A stretch of DNA of 64,000 nt. Origin: Opisthorchis felineus. Lineage: Eukaryota > Platyhelminthes > Trematoda > Opisthorchiida > Opisthorchiidae. Below are positions 37,166 to 49,604 of this stretch, in pieces. The stretch is from positions 417,856-481,855 of the forward strand of contig SJOL01006487.1 in NCBI GenBank assembly GCA_004794785.1, written 5' to 3'. Every line of letters starts with the position of its first letter. Position 1 is the stretch's first letter. The position numbers and the translations under genes are program-made. The notes under the pieces are model-generated. The model saw only the letters and a program-made list of their open reading frames with translations, had not been told where the DNA came from and searched no databases.

Positions 37166-39314
37166 CACAACACTTTGTCAAGTATTGTCTGGCTCCTCGA
37201 GTGGCTTCGTCAACTTCTCAGAAAGAGGTTTCATTTGTGAAATTATTCTTCCTCTTTCTTGTACCTCTAGAACAAAATTTTGATTTCCAACTCGATTTGT
37301 TTCTCAGTATAATGGCATATTTCACTAATTTTTCATCCTTCCGTGTTTTCGGACCAGTAACTTTTTATGAATTCCGCTTTTCTCGACTCGCCAAGTCGCG
37401 ATAAAATTTGAGTGCATGGAGAGCTATTTACCACTCAACCTTAATCCAATAATTTCTTCAGATACGAACTACCTAAAGTACCGTAATTGTATTCTGGTGA
37501 ATTTTTCTGAAAAAACCGGACTTCTTATTTGCAGATGTTAACTTGATTAGGCAGGTTAATAGTGCTTGGGTTAAGTAGAAGCCACATATCTTTACAGTGG
37601 GGTTTATGGATGTAAACGACTTCGAAAAATGGAACAAAACCTTCCCAGAATGGTCTTCTGGCACGATAGATTGCCGTTGCCTTAAAGTCATGTGCCTACT
37701 GCGCATGACCGTTGTATGAAACAGTTGCATTGTGTAATGTAAGCCTTTAAAGGCGTTCGTCTAAGGAAGCCTGCCATTTAGCCTTGGAAAAAAAATGTGC
37801 AGCTACTTGGCTAACCACTACCATTTGCGTATCAAACAGAATAAGATCGACGAAGCAAACCTGATATTTGAACACGTCTTACTATGCAAGATGTAGTAGA
37901 ATCCTTCCGCCAGTTATACAGTTGTATGTCAGTAGATTTCCGCGACCAACAAATTTCTTCTGAAGCAAACATCTTACTTTAAGTTTCTGCTTTCCGTTAA
38001 TCCCTCATCCATACTTCCTTCATCCACACGCGCTGATCAAATTCGATGCGCACCAGTCCACAGACTGCCCGTAGATCTGACTGTCACGGCGTATGTGTGC
38101 TTACAATTGTGACGTTGCTGTGAATTACCTACCCACCTATCTAAATCTGACATAGTAATACTTTCCATGTTCCAAAGCAGTCTGGACATCGCAGCTATAT
38201 GTAGCAGAAAAACAGTCACCCACAGAACATAATCGTACTTCTGCTCTTGGATAAAACACTTTAGAGTATGTGTGCATCCGATACTGCAATTATTCTTTTC
38301 CAACGGGAAAATTACTCTGAGTCAAATAAATGCAGTCTCCATCGTCAACATGCTTCGATTACAGAGTAGACTGTGCATCATTTGATGTGAAATTTTCTCA
38401 GTACGAAGAAAAATATGATTATTTTTGGCATCAACAAACGAATTAAGCTCTCCATGGTTTCACTCCCTAACGTTGTACAGACCATACTGATTTGTCGGTT
38501 AGGCGGCAGTTTTCGTGTCCACATTGGAGCGTCTTCATGCTCACACCTGCTGCGAGATAAGGTTGGCCACTGATTGATGTGACTCTGATGATGATGTCAA
38601 GCGACGCCGTCCGATCAAAGTCAAAATGAAAATTGTTAAAGGCATTCGTGCTTTTAGTCAGCTGGTGATTCTATCCTAGCTGACATCACAACAAAAACCT
38701 CGTAGACAACATCTGAAAAACAGGGCGTCTGTGATCTGTCATCTTTTCGTTTGAATTCGTGGATTAATAAGCGTGAAAATACACTGAGGCGTAAGGTTGT
38801 CGCGATAAGTAGGTGACACAAATGATGCAGCCTCACTCCACAAAGCGGCAATCTCCAAACATTTCCAACAGAACGCTGTTACAGGTTGCAAGCGGAAATA
38901 GTTGGTAGTAAACCACAGTGAGAACAAGATACAAATGGTTTACATGGAACCAGATTAGTCTGGCGCAGACCTCTTGGTTGCGAAACACTAATCAATAAAT
39001 CAGCCGGCGCATCTGATGTGTTATGTATTAGATTTATACTTCGGACACTGAAAGTCGAGTGAATACTTGATCTGTACTCTTTACTTACATTTTCATTGAG
39101 TGGAAAAGATATTTGAGTTTACCTTTACAGCTGAACGAATTTAATTATACTTGCGCTGTGATCTGACTTATCTACGTCACTTTCCGCACTTTTGAGTCTC
39201 ACGGTCTAGTCGAATTTGGCGTCCATGAAACTCAGGCAAACCTTCTTTGTTGTTATCGTTCGCTACTTGCCGTCAGTTAGTAGTAAAAACATATCTCTGT
39301 TCGTCTGATTGCAG
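37166..39314. other. putative intron, no recognisable gene
   Basis: Runs up to the acceptor GTTCGTCTGATTGCAG of the terminal exon at 39315. No repeat family recognised. Confidence 0.35.
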
Positions 39315-39665
39315 ATCCCAAGCACCTTCACCGGAAGTTGTCCAACGCATGGGCCACATTATATCCTCAGTTCCAGCCCTACTAACGGTGGTATCTCCGG
39401 AGTTCCTATCCAACCAGCAGTATACGCGGTTAGTTCTGTCTTGGATTCCTGTGGAGGAACTCTGCATTTAAAACAAACTCTGGAGGATGGAACTATCTGC
39501 ACCATCGACAGTCTAGGTCATTCTAGCCCCTATGACAACGCGAATGAGAAGACATTATCCTGGATTCCTATCCCGTTGATGGCAGGCTCCCCATCAACGG
39601 CGTCCTCCGCCAATATCGTTTGTATTGATCCACTCAAAACTATGGAGCCAAACCAGTATAACTAA
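39315..39665 (+). CDS. terminal exon of the plus-strand gene, unrecognised product
   Basis: A clear acceptor (CTGTTCGTCTGATTGCAG) is followed by 116 codons and a TAA at 39663-39665. The segment is Ser-, Thr-, Pro- and Ile-rich with little charge, for example GPHYILSSSPTNGG, IQPAVYAVSSVLD, LKQTLEDGTICTIDSLG and the end PLKTMEPNQYN. It resembles a low-complexity activation or scaffold tail such as those of transcription factors, but no family can be named. It starts in phase 0, matching the exon at 32899-33005. An AATAAA lies at 40289-40294, about 620 nt past the stop. Confidence 0.5.
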   Translation: MPSTFTGSCPTHGPHYILSSSPTNGGISGVPIQPAVYAVSSVLDSCGGTLHLKQTLEDGTICTIDSLGHSSPYDNANEKTLSWIPIPLMAGSPSTASSANIVCIDPLKTMEPNQYN

Positions 39666-40288
39666 TGTATGAAAATCACTTGCAATACTATCGGAGAGAT
39701 GTCGACCATTTGTACAGTTTTCGAACATATTACTTAGTATATTAGGTACTCATCGATTTCTACTGCAATCGCATTAAGTATAAAACATATATGCTGGAGA
39801 TTCTTCAGGATTCTTTTCATTGCGCTTACTCAAGGGGCAAGTAACACACAATAGACACAAGGTCAGGCTGAAATGTTTACCACGGAGAATAGTGAACAAA
39901 AAATCGCATTTGAAATACCCTTTCCTGAAGCAGTATACTGTGATTCAAAGGGGGAACAAAGTTACGTCATTCATTCTCCGTAAGGAAAGCCGAAGGTGCC
40001 TCCCCCCCCCACGGACTCGAAGGTCTATCTACGAGGGAAAATCTCTCTCATATCTCTTACTTTAGATTGATGGGAATCCAGGTATATTCCAATGCTTTTG
40101 CCTGGTTTTATTAGGAAATACTTAGTAACCGGAATTCACAACATTGTTTCAGAGCAGTAAACCCGTCATCCAGATTATTATAAACGTATAACCTACGAGC
40201 GATCTAGCTAAATACACATGAGAACGGCTAAACAAAGTGACTGTAGGGAGATTTATCCCCGACGAAAGTGGCGCCAAGTCCGGAACTC

Positions 40289-40294
40289 AATAAA
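40289..40294 (+). promoter_or_regulatory. candidate poly(A) signal
   Basis: AATAAA about 620 nt downstream of the stop at 39665. It is the first canonical hexamer I noticed after the terminal exon. Such hexamers are common by chance. Confidence 0.25.
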
Positions 40295-43027
40295 CGTCCA
40301 ATTGTTCACACCCGCGCCTTGGTACATGTGAGTCACTATTGAAAACAGGTCAACGTTGCTATGAGATTGGCTCAATTTTCGGCCAAGCTAATTCAAGTTG
40401 GGTTAAAAATACCAACTTTTATCATCAGGAAAAGTGCAGGATTGGCAGTGTTTCTAGCCGTTTGAAGGTTGGCAACCGAACTAAGCCAAGGTCGAGTGAA
40501 GTAAGACCAAGATGATCCAAATTCGGTGCCGCTGAGCAGAACAGATAGGTCTGCGGTCGCATTGGATTGGATTTATTAGTTTTTCGATAGTATTTAATAG
40601 TTTGTCGGTAATCACAGCCAACATTCAGACGACCGGAATGTGTCATTTTTAGTCAAAAATCAGAACTTACTCCTTACTAGGAATAAGGGAATGTTTGTTC
40701 TTCCATAAATATGAAAATCTTGTCCGCTTAGGAAAATAACCTTGCTGACTTCACAATTCTATCTCAAAAAAGTGTGATGTTACACCCCAGGAAACCTCGT
40801 AGAGAGTACGGAAACCAACCGTATTCTGTCTGGCTGATCTTTGACTTTTCTGGCGTAGTTGAACCTTGGGAAACAAAGATCTTTCCGTTGTAGCCCACAG
40901 GAGCAAGATAGCACTCACCAACGTACCAAAACTGTCATATCTTAGTCAGGCCAACCTTCTTAGCAGTTCTCAAATGCCTCCGAAACGTAACACCCAAAAA
41001 ACTGTCATATTCTCCCTTTTGTCTAACCAATCCAAACTACGTGCACTTATATTAAATGGATAAACAAGCAACTTCCTAATGCTTCCATTATTCGGTAGCG
41101 TGCACTGAGCAGTGATAAGTCTTGCGACAGTAAGTGACTCAGTGCCACAGAACAAGCGAGCTATTGGGGATTGGCTGGTCTCTCAAGTGAAACAACGGCT
41201 ATGTGAACATGTGCAATATGCAAACGCAAATACATCAGCGGTATAGGCCTTGTAGATCACTAGCATACTCACGCCTTCCTGCTTGCCCAAAGTAAACAAG
41301 TGAAGCGAGCATAAAACTGCTGTCATTCTACGAACAGTGATATCAGAAACCATAAGATTATTGGAAAACCGCAAGTCTGTTCAATATCACTGTAACGATG
41401 CGATGATGGACACTCCAAAAAAACTGGTCGAATATCCTGGTAAAAAACTGTGGGATCAACCTGAGACTTGATAAAAATTAACGAGAAAAGCAACCACACC
41501 AATGATACACGAGTGTTTTTTCCAATACCCTTTGTTATACCATCATTTTTCAAATTAATGGTGGTCGAAAACAGCCTGCAGTACATACCTGCCCGCCAAT
41601 ATTATTCTCCCTGGTCTATAGCTGCATTGCGATTTTGAACACTTTCGCTGCTGCGCAAACCGGTGGTGGTTTTCCGAAATACGCGCAAGCATCCGGTGGT
41701 TGAAACCCTGCTAACCGGTTTTTTTTTGCTACGGCTGCCCTCCCCAGGGTACTTGCAACCTCAGGATCAGAGAAAACACAGAAAACACAACCCAGGGGAA
41801 GCGTTACTATCTGCGTTCATTTTAGTTTGCACTCCGCAAGCGTGAGTCTCATTTGGATTAGTCGGTTGTCCTGTTGAAATGCAAAATGCGTCACTTCCGT
41901 GCTTGTGAACGCATTACGTAGTTTAGGCGGAAGGAAGAAGAAATGTGTTCAGAGTAAAACAGGGAATCCAGTTCGGATCCAACATAGTCATATTTTGTTC
42001 CAAATCCAGGAAATGTCTGTGCTATTTTACCACGGTACTCGCTTCTTGGCCGGATTGAAGGCATGCTTTGCAAAAGATGACTGAAAACATGAAAGGTGCA
42101 TATTACAACCTGTATTTTAAATAGGCGTAGTGTCCTATTTTGTGTTAAAATATTTGATCCGTAAGAGGTGATCGTGAAAACCCTTACCCAATATTGTGAA
42201 ACCATTTACGAGTTAGAAGTTGTCGGTTTCTTGCGGGAGGAATCTATGACAGGAACTCGATTTCTCTACCTTTCACCTTGGGTAGATGACAGTGGAGTGT
42301 GATATAGAGGCCACATTGAGTCAAATATTGTAGTGAAGTTCGAGCATCCATCTTTGGCTTTTTTATGAAAAACTAACCAACCGGACTGTAAATTTTTGGG
42401 ATTGAACTACCGACCAAGCTGGTTTTGAACAGCGCAACAAGTTACGAATGCTAACTTTGCCGTTGTCCACCCGACGCGCGGGCTACCAGGACTTGGTGAG
42501 TGGAAGCTTCGTGTGTGATCGTGGTTAATATAGCACGAACCATAAAAAAGGACAAAACGCTAAATGATAGGTTAGCACGCGCGAAATAATCCAATGGTCT
42601 TGATCGTGTGTACATGTCGACGGACGCCACATTGTGTGAACCCACACAAAAAAACGATCTCACAAGAAGCTACAATTGCCTGCCGGTTACATCTTTCTCT
42701 CTCTGCTGAAAATAAGGAATAAGGACTAAGATTTCCATGGACTATTAACCACAAACCTTGGATTATTGCACAAACCTCTGAAAACATCGGATCAGATGTC
42801 TGGCAGTTTGATTCACCCAAGAGCGGGAATTACGAGTTAGAGACTATCTTCGTTGGCCCTGAAAATTTTGCAAAATTATCCCAACCATTTGCTCAGCATT
42901 GTCTTGTATAAAGCCAAGCGGATATCCCCTTGAGTGCCTTGTGAAATGATTTAGTTATGCTTCATATATCTGCCAGTCCTAATTTCCTACCGCGGACCGC
43001 CACCCTATCCTACTGCTGGTGGTGACT
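40295..43027. other. no recognisable gene
   Basis: About 2.7 kb without a supportable gene or known repeat. A small direct repeat of AGAAAACAC lies near 41770. Confidence 0.4.
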
Positions 43028-43260
43028 ACACATTCACCGGAATTAGGACTCACCATCATCACCTGTAAGAACCGTGTGCTTGCCGTACACTGGTTCTAGC
43101 TGCCACAGTTTTCTTCACCGATGGGTTGGGGAGGTGGGCTTGATAAACAGCAGTCGAAAAGGTCCGTTTCAGACCCAGCTAGGTATTCGCCTTTGTTGAC
43201 CAGTCCGCATTGGAACTGGGACCCCGTGTCTTCAGGATTTTCACCTACTTTACGGTTGGT
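43028..43260 (-). mobile_element. LINE 3' UTR remnant
   Basis: On the minus strand it reads CCCATCGGTGAAGAAAACTG, TGGCAGCTAGAACC, an imperfect hairpin and GGTTCTTACAGGTGATGATG. This is the same 3'-terminal core as in the LINE tails at 44.8, 47.9, 49.6 and 61.0 kb. No coding part remains. Upstream limit uncertain. Confidence 0.65.
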
Positions 43261-44780
43261 GGTTGATCAGTTCGCTGAGATTGACTAGCCACTGTACGGC
43301 GACTTGTCAAGTTCCGTGGACAGATCATAAGTCACCTGATCAAATAGCAACAAAGGCACTCAAGCTACTAACAGCCCAACATACGCGGAAATGCGAATTC
43401 CTCTCCTACAGGACACATTACAACTCAACAACAGTATTTGTAAATAAATTGCTTCAAAGGACTCCTGTATTCACATGTGAAATGCGTCCTCCAAATGGAT
43501 GATTCAGAGCGCAATATTTCAATGCCAGCGATAGCTGTTCGTCTCTAGCGTTAAACCATATGATACGCTGTGGGCTCAGGGTAAGCTAAACCTCAAAACT
43601 ACTTCCCAGCACATATTGACAACAAAAACTGCAAGGTAACCGAGGGATAGTTGCATAATTTAGCGTCCCCAAGCCATGGGGAAAACATACGGTTTCCATA
43701 GCGGATGTTTAGTGTGAAACCAAGAAAGACATTCCGCATCTGTCATGGGTTACAGAGTCACCTTTTCATTATACCCCTAATACCACCCATATTCCGTTGC
43801 GAAGAGGCCGGACGGTCTGCGTAGTTCAATAAAACAATAAGCTGTATTGGAGGATGCCCATTCAACATCCGATAAGACTCTCCTAGCAGGCTGGTCAGTG
43901 CATTTGGCTGCAAACCCTAATCACCCTCCTAAGCTCACGCACAACCATGAACTTTACAGGTAAAATCACATTCATTCTACATAGGCATAAGCCTTATTCG
44001 CTGAACACAGTAGGGCGGGTAAATGAGAACACGCGGCTGCCTCCCATCTTTCTTCTTATCTCTTAACTCCCACCCTGTCCCACTTGACACTCCTGTGTAA
44101 ATCCCATATGTGGCCACGTCAGACAGGTACCTGAAGAATTAAATTACTGTACGCCACCGTTCAAATCTACCGTCTATCTCTTTCATTCGACCCGTTCATC
44201 CTGAGCCGTGGTCTGTGAGTTTAGAGACACCCCCCCCTCAGTTGCAGTACAAAAATATCTTTCTACCTTTAAGCGCCACCAATCGGTTGCGCTAGATGAG
44301 CTTCCTTCAGCATTGTTCATTGGTGGAGTGGAATTTGCATTCCGCTTTGACTAGGTTGCTAGTACTTATTTGGGAACAAGAATGTTCATTGTTTGTTGCT
44401 CAGGTAACTGTTAGTCTGTTTACCGAGCTTCGCGAACAGATCAACAGCCAACCAACAACCAATGAAAGCACCCGAGCTGCCAATATTTCGACATACTACG
44501 AACATGAATTGGGGAAATCGTTGGTTGCACGCGGTTCAACCACAGGGATATAGGTCTTACGCATGGCGCAACCCGGAAGCTGTCTTCCCTACTATTGCGA
44601 CACCTAATTTCGAGACGTGAAACTCAAGTTCGAAAGCATCAGACAGGAATTCGGCTTAGTAGGAGACCATAGCTTTGTTATTTTGAATACTTGAGCAGCG
44701 CCACACATAATGCTGACCGGCAACCGCGACTTAAGAGCCTCCTACTATACGGATAGACTGATTCTTCTAAATATCCTTGG
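43261..44780. other. no recognisable gene
   Basis: No supported feature. Confidence 0.35.
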
Positions 44781-44784
44781 CCAG

Positions 44785-45315
44785 AAGGATGCTCCCAATT
44801 CAATTCACTTCAATTTATCAACTATAAACCGTGCACCACAGGCACATTGGTTCCAGCTGCAACAGTTTCGATCACCGGAAAACGGGAGAGTGTGGGACAT
44901 ACAGCCAAGCCCGGGTTAGTTCGGGAACTGGATAGCTAGGTCTTGAAGGCGATAGCTTTGATACACGAGCGCCATTGACTGCGCGATTGGGCCAGTTCTG
45001 TAAATGTCATTAACCACTGGTGAATTGGGTCTCAGGGTCCCCATCCAAGGAGGCGGTAGTTGCCGACCCGACTAAGTTTACCGGTTAGTGTTTTCGTACT
45101 TCGCTGCCAGGTCACACTGTCCACCTCGCGGTCGCTTCCAGTCAGCACAGGGCTGGAAAAAAGAGTTCTGAGGCAGGCGGTCTTCGGGCATGCGGAGTAC
45201 ATGTCCTGACCAGCGTAACACATGAAGCGTGAGTAATTCATCTATCGTGAGGGAGTTGCTTCTTTTTAGGGCTGTCTGGCGTAGCTCAGAGTTCATAAAC
45301 ACCCTCCGTGCCCCT
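44785..45315 (-). mobile_element. 5'-truncated RTE/CR1-type LINE, C-terminal ORF end and 3' UTR
   Basis: On the minus strand the end of a reverse transcriptase ORF is recognisable: TIDELLTLHVLRW, SGHVLRMPEDRLPQNS, RPRGGQCDLAAKYENTNR, then after a frameshift YRLLGWGP (45032-45302). This is the tail region after the RT fingers/palm in fluke LINEs. The 3' UTR carries GATCGAAACTGTTGCAGCTG, the hairpin and a terminal AATTG-type repeat near 44795-44815. Frameshifts show it is dead. Its truncated 5' end meets another LINE fragment in the opposite orientation. Confidence 0.85.
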
Positions 45316-45319
45316 TATT

Positions 45320-45640
45320 TACATCAATGGGGTCGGGTTATGGTGTATAATAACCTGTCCAAAAGGTTCCTCACAACTATTAGGGTTGGTCATAGTTGTG
45401 TCCTTCCTCTCAGTTTTATCGTGAGCATCGTGCAAAGCATTCTAAACAGGGTACCGGAGGTAGTCGCATGCTTCGGCATGAATCTCCAAAGTGCAATCTT
45501 AGTTCAGGATCTCCCATTTTCTTGCCTTAAAAATGAGGAAATCGAGCTTGACAATCGGTTTACACATCTTGCCAGCTATATAAGCTGTGATTATACCGTA
45601 AAAAAGGAGGTAAATCCCAGTTGAGATCATCCCAGCTATG
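45320..45640 (+). mobile_element. LINE reverse transcriptase fragment, plus strand
   Basis: The frame reads NNLSKRFLTTIRVGHSCVLP, a degraded form of the GVRQGCVLSP motif of RT block 4. After a gap it reads CFGMNLQSAILVQD and DNRFTHLASYISCDYTVKKE, which fit the region after the YADD box in RTE/CR1 elements. The YADD box itself is missing, so an internal deletion is likely. It is head-to-head with the minus-strand LINE on its left. Confidence 0.75.
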
Positions 45641-47805
45641 TGGTCATGTCCAAAAGAAAATCGTAACACCCGCTGTCGTTTTAAACAGCCACGTGACCTT
45701 GTCAGTAGATTATCGATCACGGAGCAATACGGTGCCTCGGAGTCACACTCAAAACACCAGGGGTTAATGAAGGCAAAACGCCGGTCACAGAAGCGTGGAA
45801 AGACACAGGAAGGCGGTGGTGGCCCGGCAGCGATAAGGGTCGATGATCACCTTACCAACCAGCTTATCAAACAAGAAACGATCATATGCGGTGCTTGTGG
45901 GAATGCTGATACGATACCCGGACATCCAATTATCGGGAGCTCGTATGTAGCCGGAGAATATCCATACGGCACACACAATATAAAGGATAGTGGTACATGG
46001 TTCAGTTGTCGGAATCTGCAGAAATGGATTGTACATTACGGCATTCAGCAGATACTCGCAGAAGATGGGTCTGCTCGAATATGACCAAAAATTGCTTTAC
46101 AGAAATTAGTTTCATGGCCTTCATCCACCACCATGTGTGTCCAACTGGAATTACGCACAGGTCTGTTATAAAATGGCTGCGGTTTGCGGTATCCTGGTTG
46201 CAAATATAAACAATGGGTGGGAAAGTGATTGACTAAATAGTGAGAACGTGTCAGGGTGAGTAAATACTAAATCCACTATGCCAATCGGAAATTCGGACCG
46301 CATAAATTACCACCGAGGCTGAGCTCAATGATGAATACGCGTCACCGTTGAGAGTAATATTCATAGGTAGCACGTAGCCCATGAATGAAAACGCAGAATC
46401 CTTGGGAGTTCAAAATTCTGATACTTTAAAGCTTCAGGAAAGGCAGTTCAATTCCTCAGTCTTGTACTTCCAAGCGCTGGAGATTCCTTTTTTCCGTTCT
46501 TCAGCCCAATCATTTTCCGTAGGGACAGGTGTTCATTAGGTGTGCAGCAATGATGAGAAAGCAATCCAATAGACAGCACCGAAATCCAGAACCTACCGCT
46601 CAACAATAACCGGAGGAAATCAATCTAGGAAATTGTTCATTATTTTGTTCACAAATAAGCCAATCTAAAAAATCACCAAAATTTAAAAGTTACTCTGAAT
46701 TTTCTGGGTGCAGCCTACACGAACTTCCGAGTAAAAATCACAGTCTCAAGTGGAATCCAGTGGCACCAGGGGTTGTAATATCAGAAGCTCCCGTAAGCCG
46801 CAGAAAGAGCAAGATTATTTCAATGGTCATTTCGCCAGAGCATTTTCGGGAAATTACCACCCAGAAGCCACCAGCCTAATGATGCTTTATCGGGTCTACG
46901 GCAGTTGCAAAAGAATTTATCCGGAACAGTGCTAACTGCAGTATCCATCAAAAACAGAGCATTAAAACAGTCATACTGTGATGTCGATCACTATGATGAT
47001 CACAAATGACAGTCTCATTCCTCTGTCCTCTGAAGAACAGTACGGACTGAACTTTGATGAGCTGGGCTGTTTGTTATCTCGTAATTTGGCTTTCACAAGT
47101 AATCTGTTGTGAGAGTGTTTTTATGACCACTCAATTATTAAAAGCTGCTTAATCAGTGTCTTAGCGTTCACCTTGAGACTTTGAACGGTACAGAGCTTTC
47201 GCATTTCAACTTCTGCCACATTGATTCTATCAACTTGCTATTATTCTGTTGGATCGAACAGGTCCTGGTGCAACCGGCTTTTCACTGTTGTCAAATGGGT
47301 CGACATCGGGCCCACCGCCTCAGTTCAGCAGCGGAAAGATAAATCCGATCTCACTTCATTCCGTTATTTCCAAGACCAAGAGATAAGATCGTCGCGCTCA
47401 ATAACGTTGATGGCTCGATTTCACTTTAAGCGTTAGTCCGCTACCCTCCAACATAACCTCGAATGGGAAAATTTGGTTGGTTTGCATGACAAAGCGCACA
47501 GTAACCCGAGTTGGAATGACCTACTCAAACACACGTGATAAATGGCTTTTTGCACACTGAGGGTTGTAACCTAAACCACAACAGAACTACAGTCTTCACA
47601 TGAACCTCAGACATAAACCACCGCATGGAAGTCCAAACTAAATCCATGCATACACCAACAACTGACAGTCTGTGTTCAATTTCTGGCGAACAGTGTATGA
47701 CACGCTTAAGTAGAAGCAGAGAGCGCATGTTTTTCGACACCATGTTGTGACCTTCAGGTAGTACAACTTTCCACTGTTTCAGCATCGAGGCGTCTGAATG
47801 TTGCT
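45641..47805. other. no recognisable gene; one open frame of 148 codons
   Basis: The plus-strand frame to 46084 overlaps the end of the LINE fragment and has no recognised motif (it contains CGACGNADTIPGHP). It may be further decayed element sequence. Nothing else is supported in this stretch. Confidence 0.35.
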
Positions 47806-47809
47806 GTAT

Positions 47810-47965
47810 TTGCACACCAATTTATCAGCTCCCGCCATCAATGCGCAGCTACCTACCCCACCTCCCAAAGTCATCGGTGAACGAAATTGTGGCAGCTACA
47901 ACCACTGTACAAGTACAAGGTTCTTACTGCTGACAATGATGATGATAACCAGCTGAAGGCTCGGC
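47810..47965 (+). mobile_element. LINE 3' UTR remnant
   Basis: Contains CCTACCCCACCTCCC, ATCGGTGAACGAAATTGTGG, CAGCTACAACCACTGTACAA, GGTTCTTACTGCTGACAATG and then ATGATGATA. It matches the 3' UTR of the LINE ending near 61.08 kb. No ORF remains. Confidence 0.7.
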
Positions 47966-48224
47966 AAGCTTGAAGGACTTCGAGGGTTTGAAGCTTAACA
48001 GAGTTTTGACAATGAAAAAGCGGAACGTTATAGCTGCCTGAATTCTGAAAATGCTACTTTTGACGTCAAAAGGCACGACTATTGCACGTACATACAATAC
48101 AGACGCCAAGTGGGAGGTGCCTAGGCTGAAACCAGATGACTGCAACTTAACGAAATAGGTGATCTCAGCCCAGCTGTCAGTTTGAATGCGACAATCGGTA
48201 GCACGAAGCTAAATGTCCACTAAA

Positions 48225-48325
48225 AGGAGTCCAATTCTGAATCTAAGGGAGGTAAGTCTCCTCGTTCCTACAAGAACAGTCGGAGAACGAAACTGCGGCA
48301 GCCTCAACCATGTATACAGCAAAAG
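48225..48325 (+). mobile_element. second, more decayed LINE 3' UTR remnant
   Basis: CAGTCGGAGAACGAAACTGC and GGCAGCCTCAACCATGTATA align with the same 3' core as the copy 350 bp upstream. The terminal repeat is lost. Confidence 0.5.
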
Positions 48326-49243
48326 TTGACAACGAAAAACATTCCCTGAAAATAAACTGAGGCAAGGTGGGCCCCATTTGAAGATTCTTATAATTAACAC
48401 AGAAACATCGTCGACAGTCTGTCAAGTAAGATAACTCCGGAAATTAAATAGCCAGGACTAGATGAACTATCGCTGACATTCAGAACTCATCATCATCGTC
48501 AGTGGCAGCAACAATGAGTTGAAAGCTACCGCAACCACAGTTTTTAAAGAAGTGTAGAACGATTTCGGTAAGCTGTTCCAAGTGGATGCTCTTCAAACCG
48601 ACGCCTGCTACCTCATTAACTGGTACTGTCTTTCACAAAGTATGAAACGTCCCCAACGGGCAGAGTTATCGAGGTCCTCAGTTCGTCGCTTCAGCTAGTT
48701 CACTCGACTGAGGACACGGACAGCGCAGCACGCAGCTTGACTGCATATGAAACTTCAACACATTATTGGAAACCATGACATCCTGTTGCTTTTTAGGACG
48801 AAATTAGGGGGCACTGTCGAAAAAATGCAAGTGGTGTTGATAATACCACTTGCATCAGGTCCTTGAGAAACCAACTTATCTTCAGCCATCCTTAGCAAAT
48901 GAGTGATTTTGCTTTTGCGTTAGTTTCCAATGCTTATGTTAGTATGTTGTACCGATCTCTTTCACTGTTTCAGTCGCCACAGCGGAGTTAACGAAGGCCC
49001 TTGAATCAGAATTTTACTGTTAGTCGAAACTCTTTTATGCTAGCAACTTAGTAAGGCTAAATACTGTCACCTGATGAACGCAGAGACCGAGCAATCCGAT
49101 TGACACAGGCTGTGTGATAGTAACCTGAGACTGGCTGTTGGGAAACACTAAATCATGCGATTTTACGGAACCAAATGAATTCTGGAATCCTTATTTCCAT
49201 ACACCGATGAGAGTAAGCCGATTCGAGTGGCCTCCGAAAGAAC
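48326..49243. other. no recognisable gene; one hairpin
   Basis: Only the perfect hairpin at 48825-48855 stands out. Confidence 0.35.
48825..48855. repeat. hairpin, 11-bp arms
   Basis: ATGCAAGTGGT-GTTGATAAT-ACCACTTGCAT, perfect arms with a 9-nt loop. Confidence 0.85.
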
Positions 49244-49410
49244 TCTGTACACCCTTTCGGTGCCTAGCTGCCATGCCGCCTGAAGGAGTCACGAGGGCTG
49301 AGATACCGCTGGGTTGCCCAAGCCTAGACAAGAGCAGTCGAGATGCTGAGCTTGAGTCCGAACCACAGACCGTCTGGCCTATAAGTTCGCGCTTGAACGC
49401 AGCTGTCCGC
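49244..49410 (-). repeat. SINE family A, copy 2
   Basis: The plus strand shows the inverse SINE: CACCCTTTCGGTGCCTAGCT, GCCATGCCGCC, CACGAGGGCTGAGATACCGC, CAGTCGAGATG, a decayed B box (GAGTCCGAACCAC) and GTTCGCGCTTGAAC in place of the A box region. The head end is damaged. Confidence 0.8.
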
Positions 49411-49604
49411 TATGCAAACACTGATAATTACGCCACTGTCAACTGACTAGAGATGACATTCACTTGAAATTGGCTAATAAGGAAACTAGTTAACAAGACC
49501 TACTTTGAGAATTACAGCACTAACTAGGAGTGAAAATGTAAATCTGTTCCTGCTGTCACACGCTCAGTGTCACTGCACGGCCATTGCGCGATGCCACCGC
49601 GGGC

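Noticed and set aside
37108..37404. Open frame of 98 codons on the plus strand
   Set aside because: Its start lies inside the antisense SINE B copy; no coding signs beyond that.
45638..46084. Open frame of 148 codons with CGACGN
   Set aside because: Starts inside a LINE remnant and has no recognisable domain; two Cys residues alone do not make a zinc motif.
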